Shown: positions 34,097 through 43,228, counted from the stretch's first letter. The stretch is DNA of 64,000 nucleotides from Roseibium polysiphoniae (GCF_014842925.1 NZ_JACYXJ010000001.1:310001-374000); one strand, 5' to 3'. Program-made: numbers and translations. The notes: generated by a model not told the origin, from the letters alone.

Positions 34097-36169
34097 ATGA
34101 GGGAATTTGAGGAGACCAGAGCCGGTTTTTCCTTTGGGCCAGCCTTCGTCGTCCTTCTCGGCGCATTGGTCGTGGCCGGCGGCTTCTTTTTTATTCTGAC
34201 AGCTGAACTCATTCGTTCCCAGGCGAATGATCGCACGCGTCTTGTGGAGGCCACCGATGCGTTCACAAGCACCTTTGCGGCTGAACGCAACGACCACAAC
34301 GTTGTTCCCGCCTCCTTTCGTCGTCTTGGCATCGAGAACCTTGCAGAGTTTGTCGAAAGCAGGCAGGAGAGCCAGGAGATAAGCGTGACAATGCGCATGC
34401 CTGGTACGCCGGGACTGGAGCTGCGCACGGTCGAAAACGATCCCCGCGTCCGAGCGGCGATCAAGCAAATTGCTGACGACGGCGATCATTCCGTCATTGA
34501 AGAGAATCTCTTTGAGAAGGGCCGTTTTGTCGGGCGCACGATTTTTCCGTCTGTCGCCTCCAATCCAGACTGCGTCAGTTGCCACAACGTGGAGCTCGGC
34601 GGCCCCAAATACGAACTTGGCGACGTCATGGGCGCCTATGTTGTCGAGAGCGATCTCACGTCGGTGACCTACAACAACCTGGCCTATGCAGTGAGCGCCG
34701 GCGTTCTGGCGTTTTTGGGTGGCGGTCTCGTCGCGCGCCGCGAACGGCGCCGCATGAATCGTGTCGTCACAAGTCTTGAGGGGCAGGTCAGGGCGGAGAG
34801 GGACAAACGAGAAGCTGAGGCATTTGCCAATTTCCTCAGTTCCCACGATGCCCTGACCGGGCTTTCCAATCGAACGATGTTTCGTGACCGCCTCGACGTC
34901 GAGGTGGAGGCTTGCTCCAGCGGTCAAAGTGAGGATGTTTTTGTCGCTCTGATCGATCTTGATAACTTCAAGTCGGTCAATGACACGATGGGACATGACG
35001 CCGGTGATGCTCTGTTGGCGGAGGTTGGGCAGCGCCTGTCATCTCTCGTACATGAAGAGACCGGACTGGTTGCCCGATTCGGTGGCGATGAATTCGCAGT
35101 CCTTTTGCGCATGGGAGGAGAGCTCACCCATCCAGACCAGCTGGGTAAGAAAATCGTGCAAAGCATGGCGGCGCCACTCTCCCATGAGGGGTTGTCGATC
35201 CAGAGCCGCTGTTCTGTCGGCGTTGCGGCGTTGGGCGACATTACCGGAGGCGATGCATCGGCCTTTTTGAAAGCCGCCGATACAGCGCTCTATGCAGCAA
35301 AGCGGGCAGGCAAGGGGCGCTACCGCAGTTTTGATCGCGAGCTAAAGGACAGCATGTGGAAGCGGGCGGCGCTCTCGTCTGCCCTCCCAATTGCGATTGA
35401 AAACGGCGAAATCTATCCGGTGTTTCAGCCACAGATCGATCTGGGCAACGGCCAGATTCACGGGTTCGAGGCCCTTGCACGCTGGAACTGGTATGATCTT
35501 GTGATCTCCCCCGATCAGTTCATCCCGGTCGCTGAGGAAAATGGGCTTGTCCGGCAAATCGACCTCGAGATTTTGCGCGGTGCCGCTTCCTTCGCCGTTG
35601 AACTGGGAAGACGGAGCGCGCGGCCGGTGCGTATCTCCACCAATATGAGCGCGCTTACGTTCAAGGGAGCGGGACTCGCGGAAGATATTCTGGATATCCT
35701 GTTTGAAACAGGTCTGCCCGGCGAACAGCTCACGCTGGAGGTCACCGAGACGGTCCTGATGGAGAATTGGGGAGACTTTCACGATGTGCTGGAAGTGCTC
35801 CGGGCGAAGGGCGTTCGAGCGGCGCTCGACGATTTCGGAACCGGATATTCCTCGCTGTCCTATCTCCGCCAGTTGCAATTCGAGGAAATCAAGATCGACA
35901 GGTCGTTCGTTGTCGACCTTGGATTGGACGAACAGACAAGGCGTCTCTTTGCAGGTGTCATCGATCTGGCTGTTGGTCTCGGCAAAACCATCGTGGTCGA
36001 AGGGGTCGAGACCGAGGATCAGGCCCGTTTCGTGGTCGAAAAGGGTGCGCATCTGGCGCAGGGTTTCCTCTATTCCCAACCCTTGAGTCCTACCGATGCC
36101 TCCGCCGTTTTCGTTGAGGGCAGCTTGCAGGGTGCGCGTGAAGATCATGAGATGCGTAAGCGGATCTAA
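34097..36169 (+). CDS. GGDEF-EAL cyclic-di-GMP protein with a heme-c (CXXCH) periplasmic sensor
   Basis: The 690-residue protein has a membrane helix (about 14-36), a periplasmic domain (about 40-190) with the heme c motif CVSCH (Cys159-Cys162-His163), a second helix (about 194-213), then a GGDEF domain (FGGDEFAVLL, about residue 329) and an EAL domain (GFEALARWN, about residue 458, plus DDFGTGYSSLSYL). The sensor resembles the Tll0287/DUF3365 type. The intact GGDEF and EAL motifs suggest it can make and break c-di-GMP, controlled by redox state or a gas bound at heme. Cytochrome c maturation is required for heme attachment, and the CydDC exporter in the window helps supply periplasmic thiol. 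It stands alone; the region upstream is AT-rich. Confidence 0.92.
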   Translation: MREFEETRAGFSFGPAFVVLLGALVVAGGFFFILTAELIRSQANDRTRLVEATDAFTSTFAAERNDHNVVPASFRRLGIENLAEFVESRQESQEISVTMRMPGTPGLELRTVENDPRVRAAIKQIADDGDHSVIEENLFEKGRFVGRTIFPSVASNPDCVSCHNVELGGPKYELGDVMGAYVVESDLTSVTYNNLAYAVSAGVLAFLGGGLVARRERRRMNRVVTSLEGQVRAERDKREAEAFANFLSSHDALTGLSNRTMFRDRLDVEVEACSSGQSEDVFVALIDLDNFKSVNDTMGHDAGDALLAEVGQRLSSLVHEETGLVARFGGDEFAVLLRMGGELTHPDQLGKKIVQSMAAPLSHEGLSIQSRCSVGVAALGDITGGDASAFLKAADTALYAAKRAGKGRYRSFDRELKDSMWKRAALSSALPIAIENGEIYPVFQPQIDLGNGQIHGFEALARWNWYDLVISPDQFIPVAEENGLVRQIDLEILRGAASFAVELGRRSARPVRISTNMSALTFKGAGLAEDILDILFETGLPGEQLTLEVTETVLMENWGDFHDVLEVLRAKGVRAALDDFGTGYSSLSYLRQLQFEEIKIDRSFVVDLGLDEQTRRLFAGVIDLAVGLGKTIVVEGVETEDQARFVVEKGAHLAQGFLYSQPLSPTDASAVFVEGSLQGAREDHEMRKRI

Positions 36170-36171
36170 AA

Positions 36172-36205
36172 ACAACAAACCCCGAAGCGCTTGGGCGCTC
36201 CGGGG
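36172..36205 (-). terminator. Terminator for the SDR gene (minus strand)
   Basis: CCCCGAAGCGC (36180-36190), loop TTGG and GCGCTCCGGGG (36195-36205) form a stem with one mismatch. The minus strand continues TTTGTTGTTTTTA, so it mainly serves the minus-strand SDR gene; it also sits 10 bases after the GGDEF-EAL stop. Confidence 0.75.
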
Positions 36206-36235
36206 CAATTCGGCATCAAGTGCTAAGCGATCACA

Positions 36236-36979
36236 TCAGCTGAAGAGCATTCCACCGTTGATGTCGACATTTGCGCCGGTGATGAAGGCAGAGTCTTCAC
36301 AGGCCAGGAAGAGTACAAGATTGGCGATGTCTTCCGGCGTGCCCTGGCGCTTCACCGGGGTGGCAGCTTCGACATTCCGGCGCACTTCATCCTTGGTGAA
36401 GATGTTGTGGAAGTCGGTGTCGATCATGCCAGGGCAAAGGGCGTTGACCCGAATGTTCGGACCCAGTTCCTTCGCAAGGCCACGGGTCAGGGTCATCATT
36501 GCGCCCTTGGAGGTCGCATAGGCAACAGCGCCGCCGCCGCCACCGTCGCGGCCAGCCTGGCTGGCAAGGTTGACGATGGCGCCCTCTGTAAGGTGCGGCA
36601 AGCAAGCCTTGATCATCCGGAAGGTACTTGTCAGGTTCAGGTCCATGACCGCCTGCCAGTGCTCAAGGGACATGTCGGCGATCTTGACGCGCTCGATCAG
36701 GCCGCCGGTGTTGTTGACCAGGACGTTCACTGCGCCAAAGGCCTCAACGGTCTTGCCGACCAGCGCGTCGACATCGGACTGCTGGTTCAAGTCGCCCTGA
36801 AGTGCAAAGGCATTGCCGCCCTTGGCCTTGATTTCTTCAACGGCTGCATCGGCACCCTTGCTGCTTGAGAAGTAGTTGAGCGCGATGTTCGCGCCTTCTT
36901 CGGCCAGCTTCAGAGCGCAAGCGCGTCCGATATCACGGCCCGCACCAGTCACGATTGCGGTTTTACCTTTGAGCTTCAT
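36236..36979 (-). CDS. Short-chain dehydrogenase/reductase
   Basis: The 247-residue enzyme has the Rossmann motif TGAGRDIG (residues about 11-18), NNTGG for the cofactor strand, and the catalytic YATSK with Tyr about residue 153 (AVAYATSKGAMM). It reduces or oxidises a carbonyl/hydroxyl with NAD(P)(H). The ATG at 36979 has AAGGAA upstream; the longer frame to 37156 has no similarity. It is divergent from a GntR/FCD regulator across an 18-bp inverted-repeat region and is likely controlled by it. Substrate unknown; sugar acids or diols are common for such pairs. Confidence 0.92.
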   Translation of the reverse strand: MKLKGKTAIVTGAGRDIGRACALKLAEEGANIALNYFSSSKGADAAVEEIKAKGGNAFALQGDLNQQSDVDALVGKTVEAFGAVNVLVNNTGGLIERVKIADMSLEHWQAVMDLNLTSTFRMIKACLPHLTEGAIVNLASQAGRDGGGGGAVAYATSKGAMMTLTRGLAKELGPNIRVNALCPGMIDTDFHNIFTKDEVRRNVEAATPVKRQGTPEDIANLVLFLACEDSAFITGANVDINGGMLFS

Positions 36980-37316
36980 GGGTTTTCCTTCTTTGAAATG
37001 ACAATCGGCCAGCAGGCGCTGGCGTCGATCTGTTTTGGAAACTGTCGTCAGGGTGTCACGGTTGTCGGCAAGGCGGCGCGTGTTGGAAAACACGCAACTC
37101 GTTGCAAGAGGGCTCGTCGCAATCAAGCCGTCCGATTTCTGCTTTCCTCCACGCACGAACGTTCTTGATTTTAAACTAGTATACTAGTCGTCAATCTGGA
37201 ATACTAGTTCAAAATTCAGGACGAGAAACCGCTGTTGAGCATTTGGCAGTTTCGCTTGATGTGGTGGTGTTTTCGATGAGACGTGGCTATCAAGCGGGTC
37301 CACGAAAGAGGTGTTC
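36980..37316. promoter_or_regulatory. Divergent control region with a large inverted repeat (SDR/GntR)
   Basis: Between the SDR and GntR starts lie two near-identical arms, 37165-37182 and 37201-37218, matching in 15 of 18 positions in inverted orientation (core AACTAGTAT / ATACTAGTT). Inside, ACTAGTATACTAGT (37175-37188) is a perfect 14-bp palindrome. Two GntR dimers could bind here. No other gene-like content is seen in the 337 bases. Confidence 0.75.
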
Positions 37317-38009
37317 ATGACGCAGGAAAATCAGGCTGGCGGGCGACGAACCAGCGTCGATGAGATTTTCGATGATCTCTACGATGACATCACGTCCATG
37401 CGTCTGAGGCCCGGCGACAGGATTTCCGAAGCGGATATTGCTGCGAAGTTCGGCGTGTCACGGCAGCCGGTGCGCGATGCCTTCAGCAGACTGGAAAACC
37501 TGAACCTTCTGCTGATCAGGCCGCAAAGGGCGACCGAGGTGAAGCGATTTTCATCCCGGGAGATTGAAAAATCGCGCTTCGTTCGTGCCGCTGTCGAAGC
37601 CGAAGTCTTCCGGCGCGCAGCGAGGCTCTGTGATGACGGCGGGGCGGCCTTGCTGGAGAAATGCCTTGCCGACCAGCGCAAGGTGATCGCCGAGCAGGAC
37701 TACGAGGCGTTCGGCGCCCTCGACTACGCGTTTCACGAGCTTCTTTGCGAGATCGCAAAAGTAGATTTCGCATTCGATGTCATCAGAGCGGAGAAGGCCA
37801 AGGTCGACCGCCTCTGCATGCTGGGTCTTGCCAAGGAGGACAGGATGCCCCAGCTGCTTGACGATCACAGCGCCATCGTCGCAGCGGTGACTGGCGGCGA
37901 TGAAGAGAAGGCGGTGGAGGCAGGCATGATCCATCTTTCCCGGCTTGATGCCACGATCGAGAGAATTTCGACCATCAATGCAAATTACTTCGAGACCGAG
38001 ACTGAGTGA
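37317..38009 (+). CDS. GntR family regulator (FCD-type ligand domain)
   Basis: The 230-residue protein has the GntR winged helix (LYDDITSMRLRPGDRISEADIA, then FGVSRQPVRDAFSRLENL) and an all-helical C-terminal FCD domain with the metal-binding pattern D-x3-H (FGALDYAFHELL) and later H (HSAIVAA, IHLSRLD). FCD regulators bind sugar acids, lactate or similar. The ATG at 37317 has AGAGG upstream; an in-frame GTG lies at 37311. It is divergent from the SDR gene, most likely represses it and itself. Confidence 0.93.
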   Translation: MTQENQAGGRRTSVDEIFDDLYDDITSMRLRPGDRISEADIAAKFGVSRQPVRDAFSRLENLNLLLIRPQRATEVKRFSSREIEKSRFVRAAVEAEVFRRAARLCDDGGAALLEKCLADQRKVIAEQDYEAFGALDYAFHELLCEIAKVDFAFDVIRAEKAKVDRLCMLGLAKEDRMPQLLDDHSAIVAAVTGGDEEKAVEAGMIHLSRLDATIERISTINANYFETETE

Positions 38010-38051
38010 GGCTCGGACACGTTCGATGAGCGGCTAAACTGGAGACGTGCC

Positions 38052-39140
38052 ATGCAGGTCCTGCCTTTGCGAAAATGGCGACGGAGTGATATGCACCCGC
38101 TCATGACGACCAAAAACCGCCTTTACTCCGGCCATCAGCCACGCTTTGCCGTCGCCCCGATGATGGACTGGACCGATCGCCATTGCCGGGCGCTGCACCG
38201 GCAACTGAGCCGCAATGCGTTGCTCTATACAGAGATGGTGACGACCGGCGCGGTCATTCATGGCGATCGCGAGCATTTGCTGGGCTTTTCGGAGATCGAG
38301 CATCCCGTGGCTTTTCAGCTTGGCGGTTCTGATCCCAAGGACATGGCCACCTCCGCGAAGATCGTCGAGGATTACGGCTATGACGAGGTCAACATCAATG
38401 TGGGCTGCCCGTCTGACCGCGTTCAGTCGGGCAGTTTTGGCGCCTGCTTGATGCAGGAACCTGAACTGGTGGCTGAGTGCGTTTCGGCCATGAAGGCAGC
38501 GGTCGAGATTCCGGTGACCGTCAAATGCCGCATTGGTGTCGATGAGCAGGACCCGGAGCCCGCGCTGGATGCCATGGCGGACGCCGTATTTGTCGAAAGT
38601 GCAGATGCATTGTGGGTTCACGCGCGCAAAGCCTGGCTGAAAGGCCTGAGCCCAAAGGAAAACCGGGATATTCCGCCGCTCGACTACGATCGCGTTCGCC
38701 GTCTCAAGCAGCGCTTTCCAGATCGCTTCATCGGTGTCAACGGCGGCATCGCAACGCTGGAGGAGGCCGAAAGCTTCCTGCCCGATCTTGACGGCGTCAT
38801 GCTCGGTCGCGCTGCCTATTATACGCCCCAGCTCATGGGTGAGGTCGATCGCCGGATTTATGGCGAGACTTGCGAGGATGTATCGCCATGGCAGGCGGTC
38901 GAGGCCTATATGCCCTACCTCGAAGCGCAGATGAAACAAGGCGTGAAGCTTGCGCGCATGACGCGTCACATGCTCGGCCTTTTTCACGGGCGACCGGGCG
39001 CAAGGTCCTGGCGCAGGATCCTGACCGTCGAGGCGATCAAGCCGGACGCCGGTCTGGAAGTGGTCGAACAGGCGCTTTCGGCCGTGCGTCCATGCGACAG
39101 CACTGATGACGGTGACTTGAGAGCTGATACCGCTGCCTAA
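38052..39140 (+). CDS. dusA: tRNA-dihydrouridine(20/20a) synthase DusA
   Basis: The 362-residue FMN enzyme has the Dus motifs VAPMMDWTDRHCR, YTEMVT, QLGGSDPKDMA, NINVGCPSDRVQSGSFGACLM (the Cys is the catalytic acid), VTVKCRIGVD, and ending VNGGIATLEEA. It reduces uridine to dihydrouridine in the D-loop of tRNA. GGAG lies 8 bases before the ATG at 38052; a second ATG at 38091 with GGAG is also possible. It follows the GntR gene by 42 bases, but the function is unrelated, so co-transcription is doubtful. Confidence 0.95.
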   Translation: MQVLPLRKWRRSDMHPLMTTKNRLYSGHQPRFAVAPMMDWTDRHCRALHRQLSRNALLYTEMVTTGAVIHGDREHLLGFSEIEHPVAFQLGGSDPKDMATSAKIVEDYGYDEVNINVGCPSDRVQSGSFGACLMQEPELVAECVSAMKAAVEIPVTVKCRIGVDEQDPEPALDAMADAVFVESADALWVHARKAWLKGLSPKENRDIPPLDYDRVRRLKQRFPDRFIGVNGGIATLEEAESFLPDLDGVMLGRAAYYTPQLMGEVDRRIYGETCEDVSPWQAVEAYMPYLEAQMKQGVKLARMTRHMLGLFHGRPGARSWRRILTVEAIKPDAGLEVVEQALSAVRPCDSTDDGDLRADTAA

Positions 39141-39255
39141 ACGCGAGCCTAAAGGCGGCGAAACAGCTTTCTCGTTTCGTCCAAGTGATTGCCCACGGGA
39201 ATCGGCGTACCTTATGCTCGTTTGAAACTAATTTCCCTCTTCAAGGCAAACCCCC

Positions 39256-40104
39256 ATGGATTTCAGCGCAATTTCTGGTGACAGCCAGATCATGGAGTAT
39301 GTCGGCCTCGGACTCGCTCTGGTCGGCTCAGGCCTGATCGCAGGGTTTCTCGCCGGACTGTTCGGCATCGGTGGAGGCGCTGTGCTCGTGCCAGTGCTCT
39401 ATCAGTTTCTGACTGTGTTGGGCGTGGATGAGGGCGTTCGAATGCATATCTCGGTGGCCACGTCGCTCGGGATCATTGTGCCCACCTCCATCCGGTCGTT
39501 CATGGCCCACAAGAAACGTGGTGCAGCGGATCTGGAGCTGTTGAAGTCCTGGCTCATTCCACTGCCGCTTGGCGTCGTTGGCGCATCGCTTGTTGCAGCC
39601 TATGTCTCCGGCGACGGCCTCAAGGCGATCTTTGCCGTGATCGCGCTGGTTCTTGGAGCGCGTATGCTTCTCGACAAACCCCATTGGCGCCTTGGCAGCG
39701 ACATTCCCGGATTTCCGATCCGGCCACTGTGCGGGGCGGCCATCGGCTTTTTCTCGACGCTGATGGGCATCGGCGGCGGCGTGATGAACAACACCTTCAT
39801 GACGCTTTATGGCCGCTCCATCCATCAAGCGGTGGCGACTTCATCGGGAACCGGATTGATGATCTCAATACCCGGGACCCTCGGATTGATCTGGGCAGGG
39901 TGGGGCGCTGAAAACCTGCCTCCGTTCTCGGCTGGCTACGTCAATTTGCTCGGTGTCGCCCTGATAATTCCGGTGACAACCTTTGCGGCACCCTTCGGCG
40001 TGAAGGTCGCCCATTCGCTGCCGAGGCGGAAAATGGAAATCTTCTTCGGTTGTTTCCTGCTGGTGGTCGCGTTGCGCTTCCTGCTCAGCCTCAATGGCTA
40101 TTGA
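39256..40104 (+). CDS. TSUP family membrane transporter (TauE/SafE-like)
   Basis: The 282-residue protein has about eight hydrophobic segments and two Gly-rich TSUP repeats (GLFGIGGGAVLVPVL and STLMGIGGGVMNN). Members export sulfite, sulfoacetate or related anions; the substrate here is unknown. It stands alone after dusA and converges on the retropepsin-like gene with 3 bases between. Confidence 0.9.
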   Translation: MDFSAISGDSQIMEYVGLGLALVGSGLIAGFLAGLFGIGGGAVLVPVLYQFLTVLGVDEGVRMHISVATSLGIIVPTSIRSFMAHKKRGAADLELLKSWLIPLPLGVVGASLVAAYVSGDGLKAIFAVIALVLGARMLLDKPHWRLGSDIPGFPIRPLCGAAIGFFSTLMGIGGGVMNNTFMTLYGRSIHQAVATSSGTGLMISIPGTLGLIWAGWGAENLPPFSAGYVNLLGVALIIPVTTFAAPFGVKVAHSLPRRKMEIFFGCFLLVVALRFLLSLNGY

Positions 40105-40107
40105 GCC

Positions 40108-40812
40108 TTAGGGCGTCAGGACGAGCCGATCGCCTTCGATCCGCCAGCTGGACAGGCGATTGAGCGCGGTCATGCCGAAGAGGCTCGTGTCCAGTGCCCC
40201 CTCGCGCGCGACAAAGGCTCGTACGTCTGTGAGCGAGAGATCGCCCACGGAGAGCGTCCGGACCCTGACCGGAGCCACCAGCGCGCCGCCGTTGGCGGTC
40301 TGAACCGGGACTGAAAAGGTCAGCTCTGAATCACTGAAGCCCGCACGGGCCGCATCTTCGCGCGTCAGCACAACGGCGCTTGCACCTGTGTCGAGCAGAA
40401 AGCGGGTCTTTGCGCCGTTGGTATTGGCTTCCAGGGAAAAATGCCCGCTGGCGTCACGGACAATAAGGATGGTGCCGTCGTCTTGAGGTACGGCAAGACC
40501 CGGTGCAAGCGCGCCGAGCACCCGGTAGCCACCCTGGATCAGGTCTGCCCGGAACGTGTATCCAACGACGAGAAGCGCCAACAGACCACCCCAGAAGAAC
40601 ACCCCTTGCACAATGTCGCGAACCCGCGGCTGGCCGAAGACAAGGCTTGCAACAAAGACAAAGGCAAGGACCGAAAGAGCGACGATCCGCGGGCCGGTCT
40701 GATCAAAATCGAGATTGTCGGGATCGCCGGAAAAGTCGACAAGCGCATAAAGCCCCGCACCGGCCATGACCGTGATCAGAACGCCTATGACGATGCCTCG
40801 AATGCCGCGCAT
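40108..40812 (-). CDS. Retropepsin-like aspartic protease (TIGR02281/clan AA type)
   Basis: The 234-residue protein has N-terminal membrane segments (about 8-26, 43-60 and 70-86) followed by a periplasmic-side retropepsin domain with the catalytic LLDTGAS (Asp141) and TSLFGMTALNRL near the C-terminus. Single-domain proteins of this type act as dimers. The natural substrate is unknown. Its ATG overlaps the stop of the DUF1289 gene (TGATG), so the two are translationally coupled. Confidence 0.9.
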   Translation of the reverse strand: MRGIRGIVIGVLITVMAGAGLYALVDFSGDPDNLDFDQTGPRIVALSVLAFVFVASLVFGQPRVRDIVQGVFFWGGLLALLVVGYTFRADLIQGGYRVLGALAPGLAVPQDDGTILIVRDASGHFSLEANTNGAKTRFLLDTGASAVVLTREDAARAGFSDSELTFSVPVQTANGGALVAPVRVRTLSVGDLSLTDVRAFVAREGALDTSLFGMTALNRLSSWRIEGDRLVLTP

Positions 40813-41030
40813 CAGTCAGTCATCTCGGCAAGCGATTCAGGTCGAGTTGCTCGCCGTCCCTCCAGGCCGAGCAGAATGACTTCGCGCTCCGCATCGGACA
40901 TTCGGCCCCAACCCGCGATCTCATCGAGGGTGCGATAACAGCCCAGGCAAAGGCCGTTGGTTCTGTCGATCTGGCAAATCTTGGTGCAGGGTGATTTCAT
41001 GCTCGAGGATATAGGCTTTGAAGTGGTCAT
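40812..41030 (-). CDS. DUF1289 family small protein
   Basis: The 72-residue protein carries the DUF1289 signature CTKICQIDRTNGLCLGC (four Cys, likely a metal site). It is widely conserved in proteobacteria without an assigned function. An internal ATG (MKSPCTKICQ) at 41000 is also possible as the start. It is coupled to the downstream aspartic protease gene by a one-base overlap, so the two may work together; this is inference. Confidence 0.88.
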   Translation of the reverse strand: MTTSKPISSSMKSPCTKICQIDRTNGLCLGCYRTLDEIAGWGRMSDAEREVILLGLEGRRATRPESLAEMTD

Positions 41031-41059
41031 CTGCCAGAGCAGTTAGCCTGCAAAAGCGC

Positions 41060-42310
41060 CTAACGGCCACCGGTCGCAAGCGTGATCGGAGCGGTCAGCA
41101 CAGCCACCGGCAGTGTGATCGCGATCTGCGCAGTGCTCGCGACAAAGGTGCCAAGGTCCTGACTTGCTTGACCAATCTGGTTTGGCTCGCGTGGGTTGTA
41201 AGTGTTGAGGTCCCGTTGCTGGAGCACCGCACGGAGTTCCGGGCTGAGCGCCGCTATTTGAGCGAACTTGGAATGGTTCGCGGAATCCCCACTCTCGACC
41301 TTGGTCAGGTCGACAACGATTGCACCAAGCTCCGCCAGTTCTGCCTCATTGTCATAGGCTCCGACGCGCGCCTTACCACCGGCGATCCTCCGGGAGATGC
41401 CCAGGGCGCGGTCGTCCTCTGAGACGAGAATGATGAAGGGTTTTTTGGGCTTGGCCTTTTTGCTGAGCGCGCGCAGCTGATCCTTGAAAACGTCGATATC
41501 AATGTCTGGGGCAGCCAAGACCACTTGCTCGATCTTGGAGCTCAGACGTTTCAGGTCAGCTGCAGGGGCCTGCCTGGCCGTTTCCATCAGAAGCCAGTTG
41601 CCCATGGAATGGGCCAAAATGACAATCCGCTCGGCCTTGCTGTTGGAAAGGTCGCGGATCGTTTCCTCGAGCGCGGTGCGGGCGACAAGCGCGCTGTTCA
41701 GGTCGTAGACATAATCGGTTAGCTGACCGCGTGAGGCCCAGGTGAACAGCACTGGTACGCCCGGATAGTCCGCATCATGGACGAATTGGGTGAACCGGTA
41801 GAGCCCCTCGGCAAACATGGTGTTGTAGCCATGGATGAAGAGGAAAACGTCGCGCTTTCCCTTGGGGAGCTGCATCAGCTTCGCGTTCAGCTCCTGGCGC
41901 ATGGCGGCCTTGTCGGCGATGTAGGACGCAGAGCGGGCAGTGAACTCTTTTTCCGGATCGCCGGGCAGTCTAGATGGCCATTCGATCTGTCCGGGCTTGT
42001 GGGCCGGCTCGGGCGGGACTGAAACCGTCGCCTTGGCATAACTGACACCTTCGCCGCGTTCGCCGTTGAAATAGGTGTCGGGACGGTCGTCTTTCTCGCG
42101 CGTGGTATAGATCAGAATTTCATGCTCAACCGCCCCCGGGGCGTTCGCCGTGCTGATCGCGAGCGCGCCACTTTCAGGCCGGGAGCCGCAGGAAACGAGA
42201 AAAATACTGGCGATGAAAACGAAGAGCCACGCCAGCAACCTGCCGCTGGTCGATGACTGAGCCCCGGCCATGGTTCCGGCGATTGTCTGGTCAGGGTACG
42301 CGCTCAACAT
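41060..42310 (-). CDS. Alpha/beta hydrolase lipoprotein (DUF900 type)
   Basis: The 416-residue protein has a hydrophobic segment ending in the lipobox IFLVSC (Cys41 from the chosen start), suggesting attachment to a membrane lipid. The hydrolase domain has FIHGYNTMFAEG (oxyanion region), the nucleophile elbow LAHSMGN and AAPDIDIDVF. It acts as an esterase or lipase on an unknown substrate. The ATG at 42310 has CGGGAG just before it; the ATG at 42271 would give a shorter, more typical signal. It follows cobS by 90 bases on the same strand; no functional link is obvious. Confidence 0.85.
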   Translation of the reverse strand: MLSAYPDQTIAGTMAGAQSSTSGRLLAWLFVFIASIFLVSCGSRPESGALAISTANAPGAVEHEILIYTTREKDDRPDTYFNGERGEGVSYAKATVSVPPEPAHKPGQIEWPSRLPGDPEKEFTARSASYIADKAAMRQELNAKLMQLPKGKRDVFLFIHGYNTMFAEGLYRFTQFVHDADYPGVPVLFTWASRGQLTDYVYDLNSALVARTALEETIRDLSNSKAERIVILAHSMGNWLLMETARQAPAADLKRLSSKIEQVVLAAPDIDIDVFKDQLRALSKKAKPKKPFIILVSEDDRALGISRRIAGGKARVGAYDNEAELAELGAIVVDLTKVESGDSANHSKFAQIAALSPELRAVLQQRDLNTYNPREPNQIGQASQDLGTFVASTAQIAITLPVAVLTAPITLATGGR

Positions 42311-42400
42311 GATCTCCCGATGCGCGGCCTTGTCCTGCGCGATCCACTCACGCATCAATGCCAGTCTTTCCGAATGCTCGCAACGGTTTCCTCATGGAGC

Positions 42401-43228
42401 CTAAGCGACCGCGAGGCAGCCAGCGAGAAAAACCAAAGTGCCGACCTGTTGAACTGCGCCAAGTACATCGCCGCTGAAGCCGCCGATCCTGGCTTTCGCA
42501 AGCATGCCGACACCATGGGCGGCGAGGGGGGCTAGGATCAACCCGAGGGCAAGAGAGGGCAGCGGAAGCACCGGCAGGGTCGGCAACAGACACGCTGCTC
42601 CAAAGATACATGCCTGCTTGAATGTTTTTGATATCGGAACGCCAAAGCGGTGCGCAAGTCCGTCCGGCCGTGCCGCTGGCAAGGTAGACCACTGCCAGAC
42701 AATCAGCGTCCGGCCGAGGCTTTCGGCGCCGAGAAGGATCACCATGGCTTCCAGCGGCGTGTAGCGGTCAAGCAGGGCCGCGATCAGTACCGCTTTCAGG
42801 CCTAGGGACACGATGAGCGCGATTGAGCCAAAGGCGCCGATCCTGCTGTCCTTCATGATCTCGAGGCGTCTTTCCGGCGTATGTCCACCGAAGAAACCGT
42901 CGGCGACATCCGCCAACCCATCCTCATGAAGGGCTCCGGTGACCATGGCGAGCATGCCAACAACGAGAAAGCCGGAGGCGAGCGTGGGCAGCTGGCTCAG
43001 CCCGAGTAGCAGAACGAGAAGGCCCGCCGGCATGGCGACCACGATGCCGGCGAGTGGAATCGCTCTGGAAATTTGGGAAAAGTCCGGCAGGCGGGCCGGA
43101 TCGTCTGCGCTGCAGAGTTTGGGCACCGGCAAACGGGAAAAGAACCGGACGCAGGCGGCTGTGTCGGCGACAAGGTCCGCCAGGGCGAGGCGCAGATCAA
43201 GCCTGTGCCGGTCCTCTTGCCTGTCCAT
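42401..43228 (-). CDS. cobS: Adenosylcobinamide-GDP ribazoletransferase (cobalamin-5'-phosphate synthase)
   Basis: The 275-residue membrane protein has several hydrophobic segments and CobS motifs RFFSRLPVP, GALHEDGLADVADGFFGG (acidic metal-binding pattern) and MKDSRIGAFGSIALI. It joins adenosylcobinamide-GDP with alpha-ribazole(-phosphate) in the last steps of vitamin B12 synthesis. The ATG at 43228 has GGTTGGGA upstream; the frame extends to 43291 without family support. It is divergent from cobT, which makes its partner substrate. No cobalamin riboswitch motif was seen between them. Confidence 0.94.
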   Translation of the reverse strand: MDRQEDRHRLDLRLALADLVADTAACVRFFSRLPVPKLCSADDPARLPDFSQISRAIPLAGIVVAMPAGLLVLLLGLSQLPTLASGFLVVGMLAMVTGALHEDGLADVADGFFGGHTPERRLEIMKDSRIGAFGSIALIVSLGLKAVLIAALLDRYTPLEAMVILLGAESLGRTLIVWQWSTLPAARPDGLAHRFGVPISKTFKQACIFGAACLLPTLPVLPLPSLALGLILAPLAAHGVGMLAKARIGGFSGDVLGAVQQVGTLVFLAGCLAVA

